From positions 8,434,634 through 8,498,633 of the forward strand of contig CP154954.1 of NCBI GenBank assembly GCA_039621445.1: a stretch of 64,000 nt of DNA, read 5' to 3'. The first letter of the stretch is position 1; the number at the start of each line of letters is the position of its first letter. Source of the stretch: Euglena gracilis (lineage: Eukaryota > Euglenida > Euglenophyceae > Euglenales). The notes beneath the pieces were generated by a model. The model was not told the DNA's origin and did no database searches. It saw only the letters and a list, made by a program, of their open reading frames with translations. This document shows, piece after piece, positions 10,791-22,599 of the stretch. The position numbers and the translations under genes are program-made.

Positions 10791-12059
10791 AACAAAACGC
10801 GCGGAGACTGCTGACTGTCGGCGGCAGCTGCCAGTGCGGCACCGCCGACAGTTTGCCTGGGCCCGGCGCCCTCCTGCCGTGCCCCACGACATGCCCCACG
10901 AACTCGACCTGCCTCAAGAAAAGCTTGACCTTGCGGCTGTCGCTGACCCATCTGTCCTTCTCCAAGGCCAGCAACGTCTCACGGATGTCTCGGGCGTGCT
11001 TCTGGTAGAACTCCTCGTCCGTCTCCTCCGCTCCCTGCCGCGTACTGACGATGATGTCGTCGAAGTATGGGCGGGAGTGCGCCTTCACCGCCGCGCAGGT
11101 GGGGTCGATGTATCGCTGTAGGAGGGCGGGCCCGACGTTGATCTCCTGCGGGACCACACGCCACTGCCACAGCTCACCCGGCAGCTGGACGTTCGTCACC
11201 GGTCGGCTCTCCTCCGCCAAGGCCACCTAGTGGAACGCGTCCCGCAAGTCGATGGTGCTGAAGAGGGTACACTTCGCCTGCTCCGCCACGATCTCCTCCG
11301 TCAAGGGCAAGGGGTAGCTGTCCGCCATGATCTGCAGGTTCGTCACCGCGTAGTCACACACCATCCTCCACTTCCCGTTCTTCTTCCGAATCGGGAAGGC
11401 CGCCGCCCGCCACGGGCCGCGTCCCGGCTCCACCTTCCGGTCGCGGCAGCACTCCTCCTCCATCTCCCGCATCTCCTCAGGCCGCTCGCCCTTTAGGTGG
11501 ATCACCCTCCCCACCACCGGCTTGGCGTTTGGCTTGTGGCGCAGCACCGCCATCCCGTGCTGGCCTCGGGACGGCGGATCGGGGTGGACGCGGTCGCAGA
11601 AGACGCGGCCCTCGAACTCCTTGAGCATCTCGGCGCGCAGTTGGAAAGCCAGCGGATGTTGCTCCTCCGCCTCGGCAGTGACCACCCCACGGACTTCCTT
11701 CGCCTCCTTGGCCGCGTCGATCAGCACCTTGGCCACCATTGCCTCCACCTCGGCGTCCAGGGCCTCGTCCTCCTCGTCTCCGTCGGGGCCGTTGACCCCG
11801 ACGGTGAGCCTCATCTTCCTCACCTCGGCCTCCATCTCCTCCTCCACTTCGGACGGCGTGCGGGGCAACGGCGACGGGCTGCAGGCTCGGACGGTCGCGT
11901 GTGTGCGTGTGCTTAGCGCTGCGATCTCGCTTGCTTCGGTGCCGGCGATGACACATCGGGTGTCGTCGTGGAGCTGGAGTGCATCCCGCCAGGGTTTCAC
12001 ATCCAGCCCGTGCTCCGTCAGCCAGGGGTAACCCAGAATCAGGTCACACCCTATATCAC
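10790..12059 (-). pseudogene. E0 reverse transcriptase
   Basis: A frame from 12096 to 11230 contains an acidic linker, then RT finger and palm motifs (GPWRAAAFPIRKKNGKWRMV, LFSTIDLRDAFH). An in-frame TAG sits at 11227-11229 directly after DAFH; the same frame resumes with the thumb-side region and the catalytic SRPYFDDIIVSTR (about 11050-11080), FLRQVEFVGHVV and an end near 10790, where a frameshift leads into RNase H. Catalytic Asp pairs are intact. The gene order protease-RT-RNase H and the motifs fit Ty3/gypsy. Confidence 0.88.
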
Positions 12060-12420
12060 CGTCATGGACGGTGATCTGGCTGTGCCACCTCTGCACTCCT
12101 CCCTCCTCTCTCCTTCACTCCTCGCGTTGAACACCAGGAGGACGTCCGCCTCGTTTTTGCCGCCTGCCAGCAGGTCGCCGTTCACGGTCCGCAGCAGCAG
12201 CGGCCGCTCGCTGCGGCGGAAACATCCGTTCGGGAACAAGTCCCGACAGATCAGCGACGTCTGCGCCCCGGTGTCGATGAGGGCCTTCGCCTTCTCCTCC
12301 CGGCCGTCGATCTCGATGACCAGTCCAACATCAGCAGATAGCTGCCGCCCCGCCTCTCCATGCGGCCCACCTGGAGGGGCCGGTTAGGGAGGTACTGCCA
12401 CGGACGGACGGTGACCTTGT
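12060..12420 (-). pseudogene. E0 retroviral-type aspartic protease
   Basis: The minus strand reads EEKAKALIDTGAQTSLICRD (about 12245-12300), with the catalytic Asp-Thr-Gly triad, then LLLRTVNGDLLAGG and, after a one-base shift near 12080, DIGCDLILGYPWLTEHGLDV (the conserved ILGxxWL end of Ty3-type proteases). It follows the methyltransferase linker by a frameshift near 12330. It would process the Gag-Pol polyprotein. Confidence 0.85.
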
Positions 12421-12639
12421 GGACCTTCCGCGGGGGGTGGGGCTCGTCGGCGGCGGTGGTGACGGGCTCTGCGGGTGGATCGTTGTACGACTGGGCGGGG
12501 GTGGACGATGCTTGGCGGGTGCACGATGGCTGGCGTTGGCGCGGGGCTGGGGACAGCCCCGCTGCTTGCCGGGGCAGTGCCGTCCGGCTTGGCGGTGCGG
12601 TGGCGGAAGCGGGTGCGGGTGCCGGCGACGGCGGTATCG

Positions 12640-13627
12640 CGCTGGGCGGCACGGCTGCTTGGCGGGTCGGTGGGGTGCGCTCGCACAGGTATCGGACGAC
12701 ACCTTCGGGAACGCGGTACGCCTGCTCTCGGGTACCGCGCTGTCGCCGTCCATCTTGCTCCTCCACGACGTTCTCGCTCTGGCCTTCACACACGATGTCG
12801 TGCATGGAGTCCGCGATGCAGAAGCGTGTGGGCTTGCGATAGCCCCACCCCTCGAACATGCAGTAGTCCACATCGACGTACTGCATGTCCTCCAGGACCT
12901 TGCGGTGGCGGAGTTTCCCATAGCGGAGATTCTCCAGTAACCACAGGGACGGCCGCAGGTAGGCGATGATCTCCTTCGTCTTGCGGACAAGGAAGTTGGC
13001 CTTCCGCAGCCGCCGCCTCCTGGTCGTCATCGCTCTGGAGTACTCGGTGCACGGCGGCGAGGCGGCGACCAGATCGAAATCGCCGGGCCAGTACTCCTCC
13101 CAGTACCGCCAGCTACGCACGTCCACCGTCTTGTCCGCCTTCTACTGCGGGTCGGCGTCCACCGAGACGACGGAGTAGCCGAGTTTCTCCAGCGCCCGCT
13201 TCACCGAACCCGTTCCGGAGAACAGGTCCAGTGCCCACCTCTTTGGCGTCGAGGTTGTCGGTGACGATGCGGCCGGCTTCGGTGCCGCCCGGTAGGACGG
13301 TGCGCTCTGCGGTGGGAACGGGGCGCTGGTTGCTGCGGGTGCGGAGCGTGGTGCCGCTGACGGCGCTGCTGATGGCGGAGGAAGCGTCGTCCGGCTTGGT
13401 GCGGTCTGGCGCGGTGCTCGCTTTTGTTGCTGCCGGACTGGGGGCGTCACGGTGGCACGATGCTGTGTAGACGATGGCACGGACGCTGCTGGCTTGGCGG
13501 GGGGCGAGGACTGCGCAGACAAGACCGGTCGCGCCGCAGACGGTTGCTCGGAACGACGGGACTTCTTCTGTAGCACGGACCAGTAGTTGTTTGTTGAAAC
13601 CTGATGGGCCCGCCTTGACAGTGTGCT
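12640..13627 (-). pseudogene. Retrotransposon-borne C5-cytosine DNA methyltransferase domain
   Basis: An open frame from 13627 down carries a Pro/Ser/Ala-rich spacer and then KRWALDLFSGTGSVKRAL (about 13245 on; SAM-binding motif I) and an acidic VDADP. An in-frame TAG at 13142-13144 follows, and the same frame resumes with VDVRSW, ASPPCTEYSRAM (motif IV; Pro-Cys nucleophile present, about 13030-13068) and LLENLRYG (motif VI-like Glu-Asn, about 12920-12950), then DYCMFEGWGYRKPTRFCIAD. The domain is about 160 residues, ends near 12775, and lacks an obvious target-recognition domain, so it is shorter than host DNMTs and most like bacterial/phage Dcm-type catalytic cores. A Pro/Ala-rich linker continues to the protease. 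Family knowledge: such enzymes transfer methyl from SAM to cytosine C5. Its place between Gag and protease makes it part of the element polyprotein. The single TAG makes this copy a pseudogene unless suppressed or miscalled. Confidence 0.82.
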
Positions 13628-13630
13628 TCA

Positions 13631-14028
13631 GGGCACGGTCTCTCCCCTCCTTGGCAGATTTGGGGCTGGTTGGGTCTGGGTGGCGTGCAGGGCTCTTGGG
13701 TGATTGCCCGCACGCTCACGCTGGCGTTGGGACTTGACGGCCGGCCCAGACCCCCATCACTGGGGCCTGGGCAGCCCCGTCACTCATGATAATGCTCCTG
13801 GACGGCCGAGACGTTGCTCTTGCCGTCCTTGCCTTTGCCTTTGGACTTTCCTTTTCCTTCATCTCCTTTGGCTCCACCTTTCGCCTTGCCTTTTCCTTTG
13901 CCTTCACCTTGTCTTGGGGCATTCGATGTCCACTGCTCGCCTTGGTACCCACCACCTTTCCCTTTTTCTTCATTTCCTTGCCATGCACTCGATGGGTTTG
14001 GTATCCACCCTTTCCATTTCCTTCTTCA
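13631..14028 (-). pseudogene. E0 Gag tail: Lys/Gly-rich nucleocapsid-like and spacer region
   Basis: After the Gag stop, two alternative minus-strand frames across 13990-13790 read as Lys-rich (KVKAKEKARRKVEPKEMKEK) or Gly/Lys-rich; either would be strongly basic and could serve as the RNA-binding nucleocapsid part, since no CCHC knuckle is seen. A stop at 13628-13630 precedes the methyltransferase frame. Which frame is real cannot be settled because of frameshifts on both sides. Confidence 0.45.
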
Positions 14029-15414
14029 CTCGTCCATGGGATCGATGACCACTACTCCGGGTACCCACGTCCCCCTTGGCCTTTGTGCTTTGCCTTGGGG
14101 CGCGGGCACCGGCGGCGTTGGCGGGCATGGTTGCTGCGCTTGCTCCTCCTTCTTCGGCGGCACATTCGTCTTCTCCACCTCCTGGATGTACGGCTCCTCG
14201 GTGGTGTCGTCGACCTCCACGTCCCGCTGCCACCGTGGTACAGGCCGCTTCTCCGGGATCTCCTTCTCCTTCTCGGGGGCCCTCTTTGCCTCCATCCGCA
14301 GCCAATTCACCATGAGGTTGTGGATGTCGTTCGCCGGTAGGTCGCACGGTTCGGCCGTCACCGTGACGATGCTATCGCCCTCGAGCCCCTGGCGGTCGTA
14401 CACGGCCTTCACCAGGGTGCGGTACTCGTCGCCCACTGGCACCACCACGAAGCGGTGCCCCGCCTTCCGCACTGAGGCGGGGGCCACCGTGGTCTCTTGC
14501 CTGATCATCTCCTTCACCTCCTCCACCGTCGTGTCCATCGGCAGGCCCTCCAGCTCGATGGACCGGTGGTCTACCCGCTTGTCCTCCTCCTGCGCCACCT
14601 TCCGGCGCCAGGGGTGCAGGGGCATGGCTTCCACGCGGAGCTTCCCCAACTCCTCCTCCTCCATGCCCACCTGCCTCGCCATGGACGCCATCTGCGTGTA
14701 ATACTCCCCCCAGGACTTCTCGGTCAGCTTCCCGCTCGTCACCAGCTTCAGCTTCCTAATTCGGCGCCGCAGGACCTCCTTGTCCTCTCCACCGTTTGCC
14801 AGGTCCACCTCCGCGAACAGCACGGCATACTCCACCTCTCTCTTGGTCTCGATCTCCTCGTCCAGCATCAGCACCGTGGCCTCGTCCAAAGCCGCGCGGA
14901 ACATGGCGAGACGCTGGGCTGACGTGATGGATGGCCACGCCTGCTCGAGTTTCCGTAGAAACAGGAGCCACCGCCTCCGCCACTGCGGCCAGTCCTCCGG
15001 ATGCCCGGAGAACCGGCCCGGGTGGAGGCCGATGACGGAGTCCACCAGTGGCGCCGGGAGGAAGGAAGAAGAGGAAGTGCAGGGCCGCTGGCTGGGACTG
15101 CACCGGGGCGATGCAGACCTCTCGCACCGCGTACGCGACTGGGACGGGACGGCGGACGGCGTGGTCAGGCAGGCAATGGAGAGGGACGGCACCCCGCCCC
15201 CTCCCGCCGCGGCCTGCTTCCGGACCAGCCGGAGAGCTGGTCGGAGGGTGGACGACGACTTCTCCTGCACCACGGACTCCTCCTGCATAGGCTTCTCCAT
15301 CTGACCGTTCTCACCTCTGGCACTGGCTGCTTCTGGGCCACCAGCACCGGCTGCTCGGCTGGGGGTGGCGGAGCCTTGGCGGGCATGGCCAGCAACGCCT
15401 TGGCTTGGGAGGAT
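14029..15414 (-). pseudogene. E0 Gag C-terminal half (capsid-like region)
   Basis: Just inside the insertion the frame reads SSQAKALLAMPAKAPPPPAE, continuing the N-half in phase; it then shifts by one near 15310 into the frame running from GQMEKPMQEESVV (15300) to the stop at 14026-14028. It includes HPGRFSGHPEDWPQWRRRW (about 15000-15030), matched in copy A, followed by a helical Gag-like body (LRKLEQAWPSITSAQRLAMF and onward) and an acidic/Pro-rich tail. The frame nominally starting at 15462 is chimeric, its first residues being LTR sequence of E1. The protein would form the particle shell. Confidence 0.8.
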
Positions 15415-15420
15415 ACGATG
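15415..15420. repeat. Target-site duplication of E1, left copy
   Basis: ACGATG; an identical 6-mer lies at 33249-33254. On the minus strand one copy is needed to keep the E0 gag frame continuous. Confidence 0.75.
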
Positions 15421-15673
15421 TGTTTTACCCCTGGCATCCTTCCAGCAGTTTCCAACTTGCAACTTTTCTTGACTTCACCAGCTGCAGGCAAAATTCCCAA
15501 TCAGAGTGCACTTCCAGATATGTCCAAAGACATCCAGGTAAGCCCAGGTAAACAGTGCACGTTTGTTGCCGGCTACACAGAAACAGATGAAATGAACTGA
15601 AATTAGGATTCACTTTTTTGAATTAGGGAATGCCACTGGTAGTAATTACAATTGCCAGGACCAGTGCCTCACA
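15421..15673 (-). repeat. E1 left LTR (3' LTR on the minus strand)
   Basis: Near-identical to 32986-33248 along its length. Ends are TG...CA. It is preceded on the minus strand by a polypurine tract at 15674-15684. Confidence 0.82.
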
Positions 15674-16312
15674 CTCCCCTCCTCGGAAAAATTGCCTGCA
15701 ATTTTCTCTCGACTCAATTTTTAGGAACGGGTCCTGGCAAAGCCCCTCCAAAAATTGGAGCAAGGCCCGCCGTACAGCGAAATGTCAGACGATCCGTAAT
15801 TACAATTCGAACAATTGTCGAACAACACTACCCCAATGTCCAAGGTTCTTCACCAAGGCGAACTGCAAACCCAAAAGCTCTTCACCGTTGGGCGAGTCCA
15901 GGTATTTGAATTCGTAACATTTTGCAAGCCAAGCACAGCACGAAGCAATCACGTGCCATCAGTCTCAGAGGCGCACAGTGATGTCGGAACAAATTAAAAT
16001 CCTGGTTTCAGGCGATGATCACGTCACTGGGCCATCCCACACTGGAGAGGCGCGCTGGTGGTAGTCAGATCGAGGGGGGGGCTGGGCCACCCCATGCCAG
16101 GGGGCTCACAAGTCACCAAACCCCAACGCCAATGCCAAAAAGGGAGGACTGGGCCACCAACCTTGAGGGGCACACTGGTCACATCCCATTGCTGTCGGGC
16201 CATCCCCATTGGAGGCGCACAAACAACACCCGAAAACAAGTATGGATGAGCCATCCTGGCAGAAGAGGCTCCCTGTCCAACTTACAGAATCACATGTCAG
16301 ATGGGCCATCAG
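15674..16312. other. E1 internal remainder with a degenerate GGGCCA-rich repeat
   Basis: No gene is recognised. From 16025 to 16310 a word like GGGCCATCCC / GGGCCACC recurs about six times at irregular 35-50-bp spacing with weak similarity between units, suggesting an old tandem array. The rest is unassigned. Confidence 0.4.
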
Positions 16313-16724
16313 TGTACGTCCCCTGACTCTATTCCCACTGCCTGTCGGCTTACTTACACCCACCCGTGGGGACAGAACCAGGAGAGTAACAAAAAAAATC
16401 TTTCACTTAACTATTAGTTTTTATTGCCTTTGGGCTTATGCAGAGCACAAGGCAAAGAGAGGGATTTGTTTGGAAACTCGGTCCTCCAATGTTCTCCTAT
16501 CGGAGTGTTGAACTTGAAATCTTGGTTTGCCCTTTTGGGCTAATGAAATGTGAAAAAGAATAACAATACCACCTGTGAAAAGAGAAGGCAGATCCGAGAT
16601 AGGATAGGCCATTCCTAATTCTGCAACTTGTATTGCAGAACTTGGAATAGTACTATCTAGCATGACATTGTACATTCTGCAGTCTGCTGCTATGCACAGT
16701 GCCATGTCCATGCTGCCCGGTACA
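16313..16724 (-). repeat. E2 3' LTR (minus-strand element)
   Basis: Matches 31923-32338. On the minus strand it is preceded by the purine-rich GGGAGGGGGA (16727-16736), a plausible polypurine tract. Confidence 0.68.
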
Positions 16725-16726
16725 CA

Positions 16727-16736
16727 TCCCCCTCCC
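16727..16736 (-). promoter_or_regulatory. E2 polypurine tract
   Basis: Minus-strand GGGAGGGGGA lies two bases before the 3' LTR and would prime plus-strand synthesis. Confidence 0.5.
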
Positions 16737-16740
16737 AGGG

Positions 16741-19700
16741 CTTTGCCCGATTTCCTTATTGGACCAGGCCAGCAAGGATTCAAGCAGAGCTCTGAGACTG
16801 AGGAATGTACACCAGGACCGCATGTCTTGGGTCTTCTTCTCCATCACAAGGTCAAATACCAGAAATGGAAGGAAGAGAGGGGAACCCAAAAACCCAAAAC
16901 GCGCAAAAGAGTTCACCCGCTTATGCGGCTAACTACTTATTGCGGTAAAGGGGTGGAAGTGGAAGAGCCCGCTTGGAAAGTGGGGCCGGAAGGTTTTCTT
17001 TCCAGAAATCCCATCCTCCCAGGTTTGGGTGTGCCTATGGCACTTGGGGTGGTGTATTCCATGATCGGAAAACGAATTCTCGGGTGGGTGTGGAAGGAGG
17101 GGGCACCTGGTCAGTCGTACGTGACCAGGGAAGAAAGCCTATTTACAAAACCAACTGCCGGCGACAGCGATGTTTTGCCCCGGGGGGTAAAGGGGAGAGG
17201 GTGGGGGGCTGGTCTAAAGACCTTACAAAGATTTTTTGCTGTCTGGCAGTCTTATGGGGGCCTTAAGGCCGAAAAGTAACAAGTTGAGTCTATTATTGCG
17301 GTGTGCGCGCTGTACGCTGTGCGTCTTCTTACTGGCGGCATATACCGCTAGTGAGGGCTTCACAATGCTGCGCGGACACGGCGTTGGCGATGGGGTATCC
17401 CCAGAGGCTTATACCTCAGAATAGCGGGCAGTAGCCCTAAAAACTATAGATTTGGCATTTTGTGCCTTGGGTGTGCAGCCTGTAGGCTGAAGGGTTGCCC
17501 TTAGCCAAAAATAATGGGGGGGTAGGCTTCATCGCCCAAGAAAATTTGCCTTGCGGAATATGCATGGCACAAAATACTACTGGGCGTATACCCGAATCAA
17601 AAAAAAATTCGGCATATTGCTGGCATCATGGCGTCATGGCTGCTGCCAGTTCACAGAACAACTGTGGTTGGTGTGGCTTATACCACTTTGAAAAACCGCA
17701 AATGAACTGTGAATGCACATAAAATGGAGGAACATTGTTCCAGTGCGGTGAAATTCATCACAAAAAGCTGGATTTCACCATTTTTGAGCTATGGTTCTTA
17801 TAAACCTTGCAGAATGACACCATTGGTGTTGCAAATGATGACCATTGGGTCCTCCGAATTATATCGGTAAGGGGTCCCACTGAATAAAGTGCGGGGGTCC
17901 GAATTATATCGGTAAGGGGGTCCCACTGAATAAAGTGGGGGGGGGGGGGTGGGGCAAGAATGCCGTTAGTGTGGTAAGCAGAAAAAAATACTGCAAATAT
18001 GACAAAATCTCATCATTTGTGACTATGCCACTGAGAAATACTGACTTTTGTCAGATTTTTAGGGAAATCCCCATCACAATTTAGGGTAGAAATGCAGATA
18101 TTCTGCGTCGAGAGTTGCATTTTTGTCACCAAAAGTGCAACTTCGTTGCATTTTGAGTCATTAATACTGCAAATTTGTCAAGTGCACATAGTGCTTGTTG
18201 AGAGTGTCCAATAACACTGCATGTTTGTTGTTTTGACAGATTTTGGGATCTGGGTGTCTAATAACACCACATCACCCAAAAAACTGTAAAATTGTGCAAA
18301 AAAATATCGCAAAAGAAGCAAAAATACGCTTGAAAACACAAGTAAAACATGTCTATGAAATCTTGAGCAAAGGAAAAATTGCCATTATCAGCATATCCCT
18401 TTGCATTCCACTCTGGCATAGTGCCTCATGGTCACTCACATTAGGGATATGAGTACCAGAATAGGGAAAAAACACCAAAAATTGCAGAAAATCAAGGATT
18501 TAAATGAAAATTTGCACATAAGTGCTCCTAAAAATGGATCTAGTGAGTCGAAATGACTCCAAATTGTGGGCTATAGCCCTCTGAACTGTACCAGGCCTAA
18601 TAGCCTATACAGAGGGGTTAATGGGCAGAATGCTGCCAAAGGGACTAAAAAATGGCCATTAGCCAATCTGGTAACCAATGGTAATTAGCCATCAGAAACG
18701 ATGTGGGGAACAGTATAGAAGCCTTTCAGGCTGATTTGCCAGTCTGGTACACCATCGTACAAGATCTGGCCCAAAATTTGTCTTTTGGCCGGATTGGCTG
18801 GGCTTAATTCAATTTTTCACGATCTCCTCAAACTAGAGTAGGAACGGACTACAAGGGTATGAAAAGGTTATAGACGCACATGAATACTTGCATCTACCCT
18901 ACCTTTTTGAACACGAATCATCATTCGGCGAGAATACTGATTTTTGTTTTGAATGACTGTTGACTTTACAGCAAGCAAGCACCACCATCGCTTAACATTG
19001 CCGAAATTGCTCCTAAAAAAGCGGGCGTTGTCTGTTGCTAAAAAAAAAATATGGCGAAAAATTACGTCAGCACGAACAAAAGCAAAAACAAAAACAACCT
19101 GTTTACTAAAAGTAGAGGCAGATGGGTAGGCAGGCGCCACGTTCCACACGTGTAGGTGGAGGGGTAGGGACTAACGTGCCTCTCATCATACCTTCCTTAT
19201 GCGGGATATCCAGGTATCTGCTCTTTTACGTGCGGCTACTTCACATGCGCACAACTTGTTTTTGCTCATCTTTCTTTGGTGTACGCGTTGCGGGGAGTAC
19301 TTTCTGGGCGTGGGCTTCAGGATCCGCCGTTTTTTTGCTAAATTCCACAACATAACTTCAGGATCCCAAGTCTCCAAGCATCCTCGTGGTGATCCGCATC
19401 TTCCAACAAACGATATCAACACACGCCTGAGGCTCACAAGATGTGCCTGTAGGCTTTGGCCATTGCTTGTGGACACTTACAGTTGTGGTGAGGAGTTGTC
19501 ATAAAATTCGTTATGGTCTGCCCAACTTGCCAGCATGCTTTCGAACTTTCAACCTCCAGCCTAGAGACACATCCTTTTTGAAATCTGGACCATTTAAGAA
19601 AATCCACACGTGCGAGGAACAATTTTTCGTAGTGGTATGACTGACCATTAAGGAGGTTAACGTTTCTCCCCAAGCGTGCAACCGAAACACACCCTTTTTG

Positions 19701-20589
19701 GGCCAATTTTTTTCATTCTGTCTGAAAAAAAAAATCCGAGGAGAACGAAATGGTTTGGTGGGAGAAAACAAAAGAACACTTTTGCCAAGTGAGAAATGTT
19801 CCCTCAAAAAAAAAACTGCGAAAAGAAAAAAGAACAAGATTGTGCAATATTTAATCTTTGGAAAAACAAAACACACAAAAGAGCTCTGTGAGTAACATGC
19901 AACTCGTGTTAAAATCAATTCTGCAGGAATTTTCCCAAAACGACGTAAATCAGGTTCAATGAATTTCATTTTGTGCACCACACCCCAAACCGGTTAAGTG
20001 AAAGCAAGGTAACTGACACAAATCCGGGCTATGTTACAAAAAATGCAACACTTTCAAATGACGTCATCCTTCCAAAATCACCTCCTTATAACTGTATTTA
20101 TTGCATTCTTCTGTGTTTTTCAAATTCTCTGTCAAATCCCCAACGCGAGAAATCAAGCAACAATACCATCATAATCCATGCGCTATTCACTACAACTTTC
20201 AATGAAAAGTCGTTGGAGGAATATGAATGTAGTGGAGTATTTGAGAGGAAAATTTTTGCCGGATTTAACAAAACATTTATTTTGGATACACCACTGTTAT
20301 TACTTAACCGCATGACACAAACGAAAAGCTGCAAAAGTTGCATTCAAAAGCATATGACAACAAAAGTTTCTCGGGAGTTTACAAACACCGCAAAAGAGCA
20401 AAACAGGAACAACATCAGGAAATCATTCCTTCGAATGTCAACACAGAATGAGGTCAAAGTGCAAAACCATTATTTCTTCCATTCCACTATTTCAACCAGC
20501 AAAACAATCAGTCCATTCAATTGTGCCTGTATTTCAATTGCAGAAAAGTTTGGCAAAAGAGAAAATGTTCTCAAACTAATGGACCATGG
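16741..20589. other. E2 interior, AT-rich, no gene recognised
   Basis: Plus- and minus-strand frames up to about 235 codons exist (for example 16662-17279 and 19973-20683 on the plus strand) but show no motif, biased composition or homology to other parts of the window. I treat them as chance frames. Confidence 0.4.
17853..17942. repeat. 45-bp tandem duplication
   Basis: Two near-identical copies starting at 17853 and 17898, each with GAATTATATCGGTAAGGGG and CCACTGAATAAAGTG. It is followed by a G-run. Confidence 0.9.
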
Positions 20590-20765
20590 CCATGCCGTCG
20601 TTCGCGGCCGCCCGTGTACCGAATGTCAGCCCAAAAAAATAGAACAACAACCAAACAAGCCGGAACAAATCCGCAATATCTGATGGGCCGATCTTCCGTA
20701 CAGAACGGGTATGAGCCTCTCCGAAGGAGAAATTTCCCATTCTAAAACAGAACATTTCAACATAC
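20590..20765. repeat. Dispersed repeat family R, copy 1
   Basis: Shares ordered words with copies 2 and 3: CGCGGCCGCCCGT, a CGAATG(C) word, ATCTGATGGG, CGATCTTCCGTAC and GAGCCTC. Divergent and without visible ends. Confidence 0.55.
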
Positions 20766-21165
20766 CTGAAAAGTCTCACACCCTACTTTTCCCTCAAAGT
20801 TTACTTATTTGACGCCGGGACGTAACCTATAACTATAGTAAGAAAGAACGACAAGAGCCTGAAGGTTGAAGTTTTTATTGAAGAAAACAGTTTTTTCTTT
20901 TTTATGAATGTAAAGGTGGACTTGCTTTTTAAAGCCCGCTCAAATTAACAAACCCCAGTCATCCTTCACCCAGATTATCACTTGGACTTGCAGTTTTCCT
21001 TTCCATCAACCTTTGTAAACTATTTCTGAAGATTGGTCTAATCCGTGATGCTCAACACTTGACAGGCCTCTAAAATCCGCTACTGACAGGAAGAGACACA
21101 AAAAATGTTTCAAGAATGGGGAGGAAAATGGGGTTAAGCGTCAAGGTGGGACGGCAGAAGCATGG

Positions 21166-21222
21166 GCCCGTGCCGTCCCTCACCCTTGCGCCACAGGCGC
21201 AAGGGTGGGACCGGCACGGGGC
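21166..21222. repeat. Strong inverted repeat (27-bp arms, 3-bp loop)
   Basis: Arms 21166-21192 and 21196-21222 are near-perfect complements (few mismatches), GC-rich, with loop ACA. No element ends are seen around it. Confidence 0.85.
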
Positions 21223-21224
21223 CT

Positions 21225-21475
21225 GCGTGTCTCTCATCTTACCATCAGTGGGCAAGGTGCCTAATCTTCGTTTCCAGTGATGGCTGTTTTTTTCAATCCT
21301 TAGCGGCATGATTCATGCAGCCCAGAGGCCTCGGTAGGAGCTCCTAAGCCTCTAAAGGATGCCTTCGTGTCTCCAAGCTCTCCGCCAGTGTGCAAGGGGT
21401 CCATTTTAGTTTCTGGTGTTGGTTTTTTTTGTAAGCCTTCGCGGCATGTTTTATGCGGCCCACACGCTGATATAC
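21225..21475. repeat. Two diverged tandem copies of a unit of about 140 bp
   Basis: The series of words (CAGTG-GCAAGG, TTTC-AGTG, T-run, GCGGCATG-TT-ATGC-GCCCA) occurs once at about 21246-21335 and again at about 21385-21475. Similarity is imperfect but ordered. Confidence 0.6.
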
Positions 21476-22599
21476 AAATACATCTGGGGTTTCCAAGTGC
21501 TCCTTGTTTGTTCAAGTTCTTCAAGTTTCTCAAGTCATCCCGTTGGGATGCAAAAGCGCCGTGGCAGTTTTCCAAGTGGTGTCCTATGGCTCCACGCGCT
21601 ACGGCAAGCATTTTAGAGCCTCCTTGGTGTTTTAGTACTCTGCCAGAAATTTTTGGGCCACTTTTTGGTGTTTTTCCACTTGCGCCAGGTGCTCTCTCTC
21701 TACAATGTGAAAAATAATCTCACGGGATGGTGTTAGGTATACTTTCCCTCCCTTTCTTCAAGAAGGTTGTCACCCAAAACCTCAACATCATTTTGGTGTT
21801 GCTGTTTTCTTGGAAAACCCCCTAAAAAGGAAGGATGAGGAGGGAAACCGAGGAAAAGTGTTTCAGATTTTTTGAAATACAGAAATACAAAATATTCTGA
21901 TCTAACAAAAAAATGTTTCGAAACATTTGTTTACTGTTTAAAAACGGTTAGGGTTAAGGTTAGGGCCCAACGGGCTGTGCATTTCAAATTTGTGAAACTC
22001 TCACAAGCGTCATGCAAAGGCCGCTCACGTGGACTTTCCCCCGTCTTTCCAAATTTGCAAAACGAATAAACGAACAGTGGAACCAAAACAAACAGGCTCT
22101 GGTCACACGTAAATGCAACAGTTGGAGTTGCAAGCGACTTCACCTCCATAATATTTCGCTGTTGCAAGGAATCTCAGCATGGCATTTCGCTTTCATTTCT
22201 TCAGCTTCTTACTTCAACTTCTTACTGAAACCCACTGATGAAGGAACCATGCATCACCCCGGACTCCAACAATATCAAAAAGTGAATACGCACTTCGTGT
22301 TCCAAATGTGATGTGAGACCTTGGAATGAGATGAATGATGGTACAGAGGAAGAAGTTCGCATAATTTGATGGAACAATGTTGATGAAAAAAAAACATTGT
22401 GATGACACATCTGCAGACCAAAGGCCAAAATGGTGTTGCAGCTATGATGCACACTGACATTTTGAATGTACCCGTTCCCAAACATTCAAAACAACACAGC
22501 ATATGATAAGGTGACTTTTTAGCTGAAGGTGTGATTAGTGGTGGGCCCTCCTTTCTTCAGTATAGTAGGTATAGTATGGCTTTTTGATCCGGCGTCGGT
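21476..22599. other. E2 interior, nothing recognised
   Basis: Only short overlapping frames and AT-rich sequence. No repeat structure was noticed. Confidence 0.35.

Noticed and set aside
19973-20683. 236-codon plus-strand frame
   Set aside because: No domain, repeat match or splice context; composition fits AT-rich non-coding DNA.
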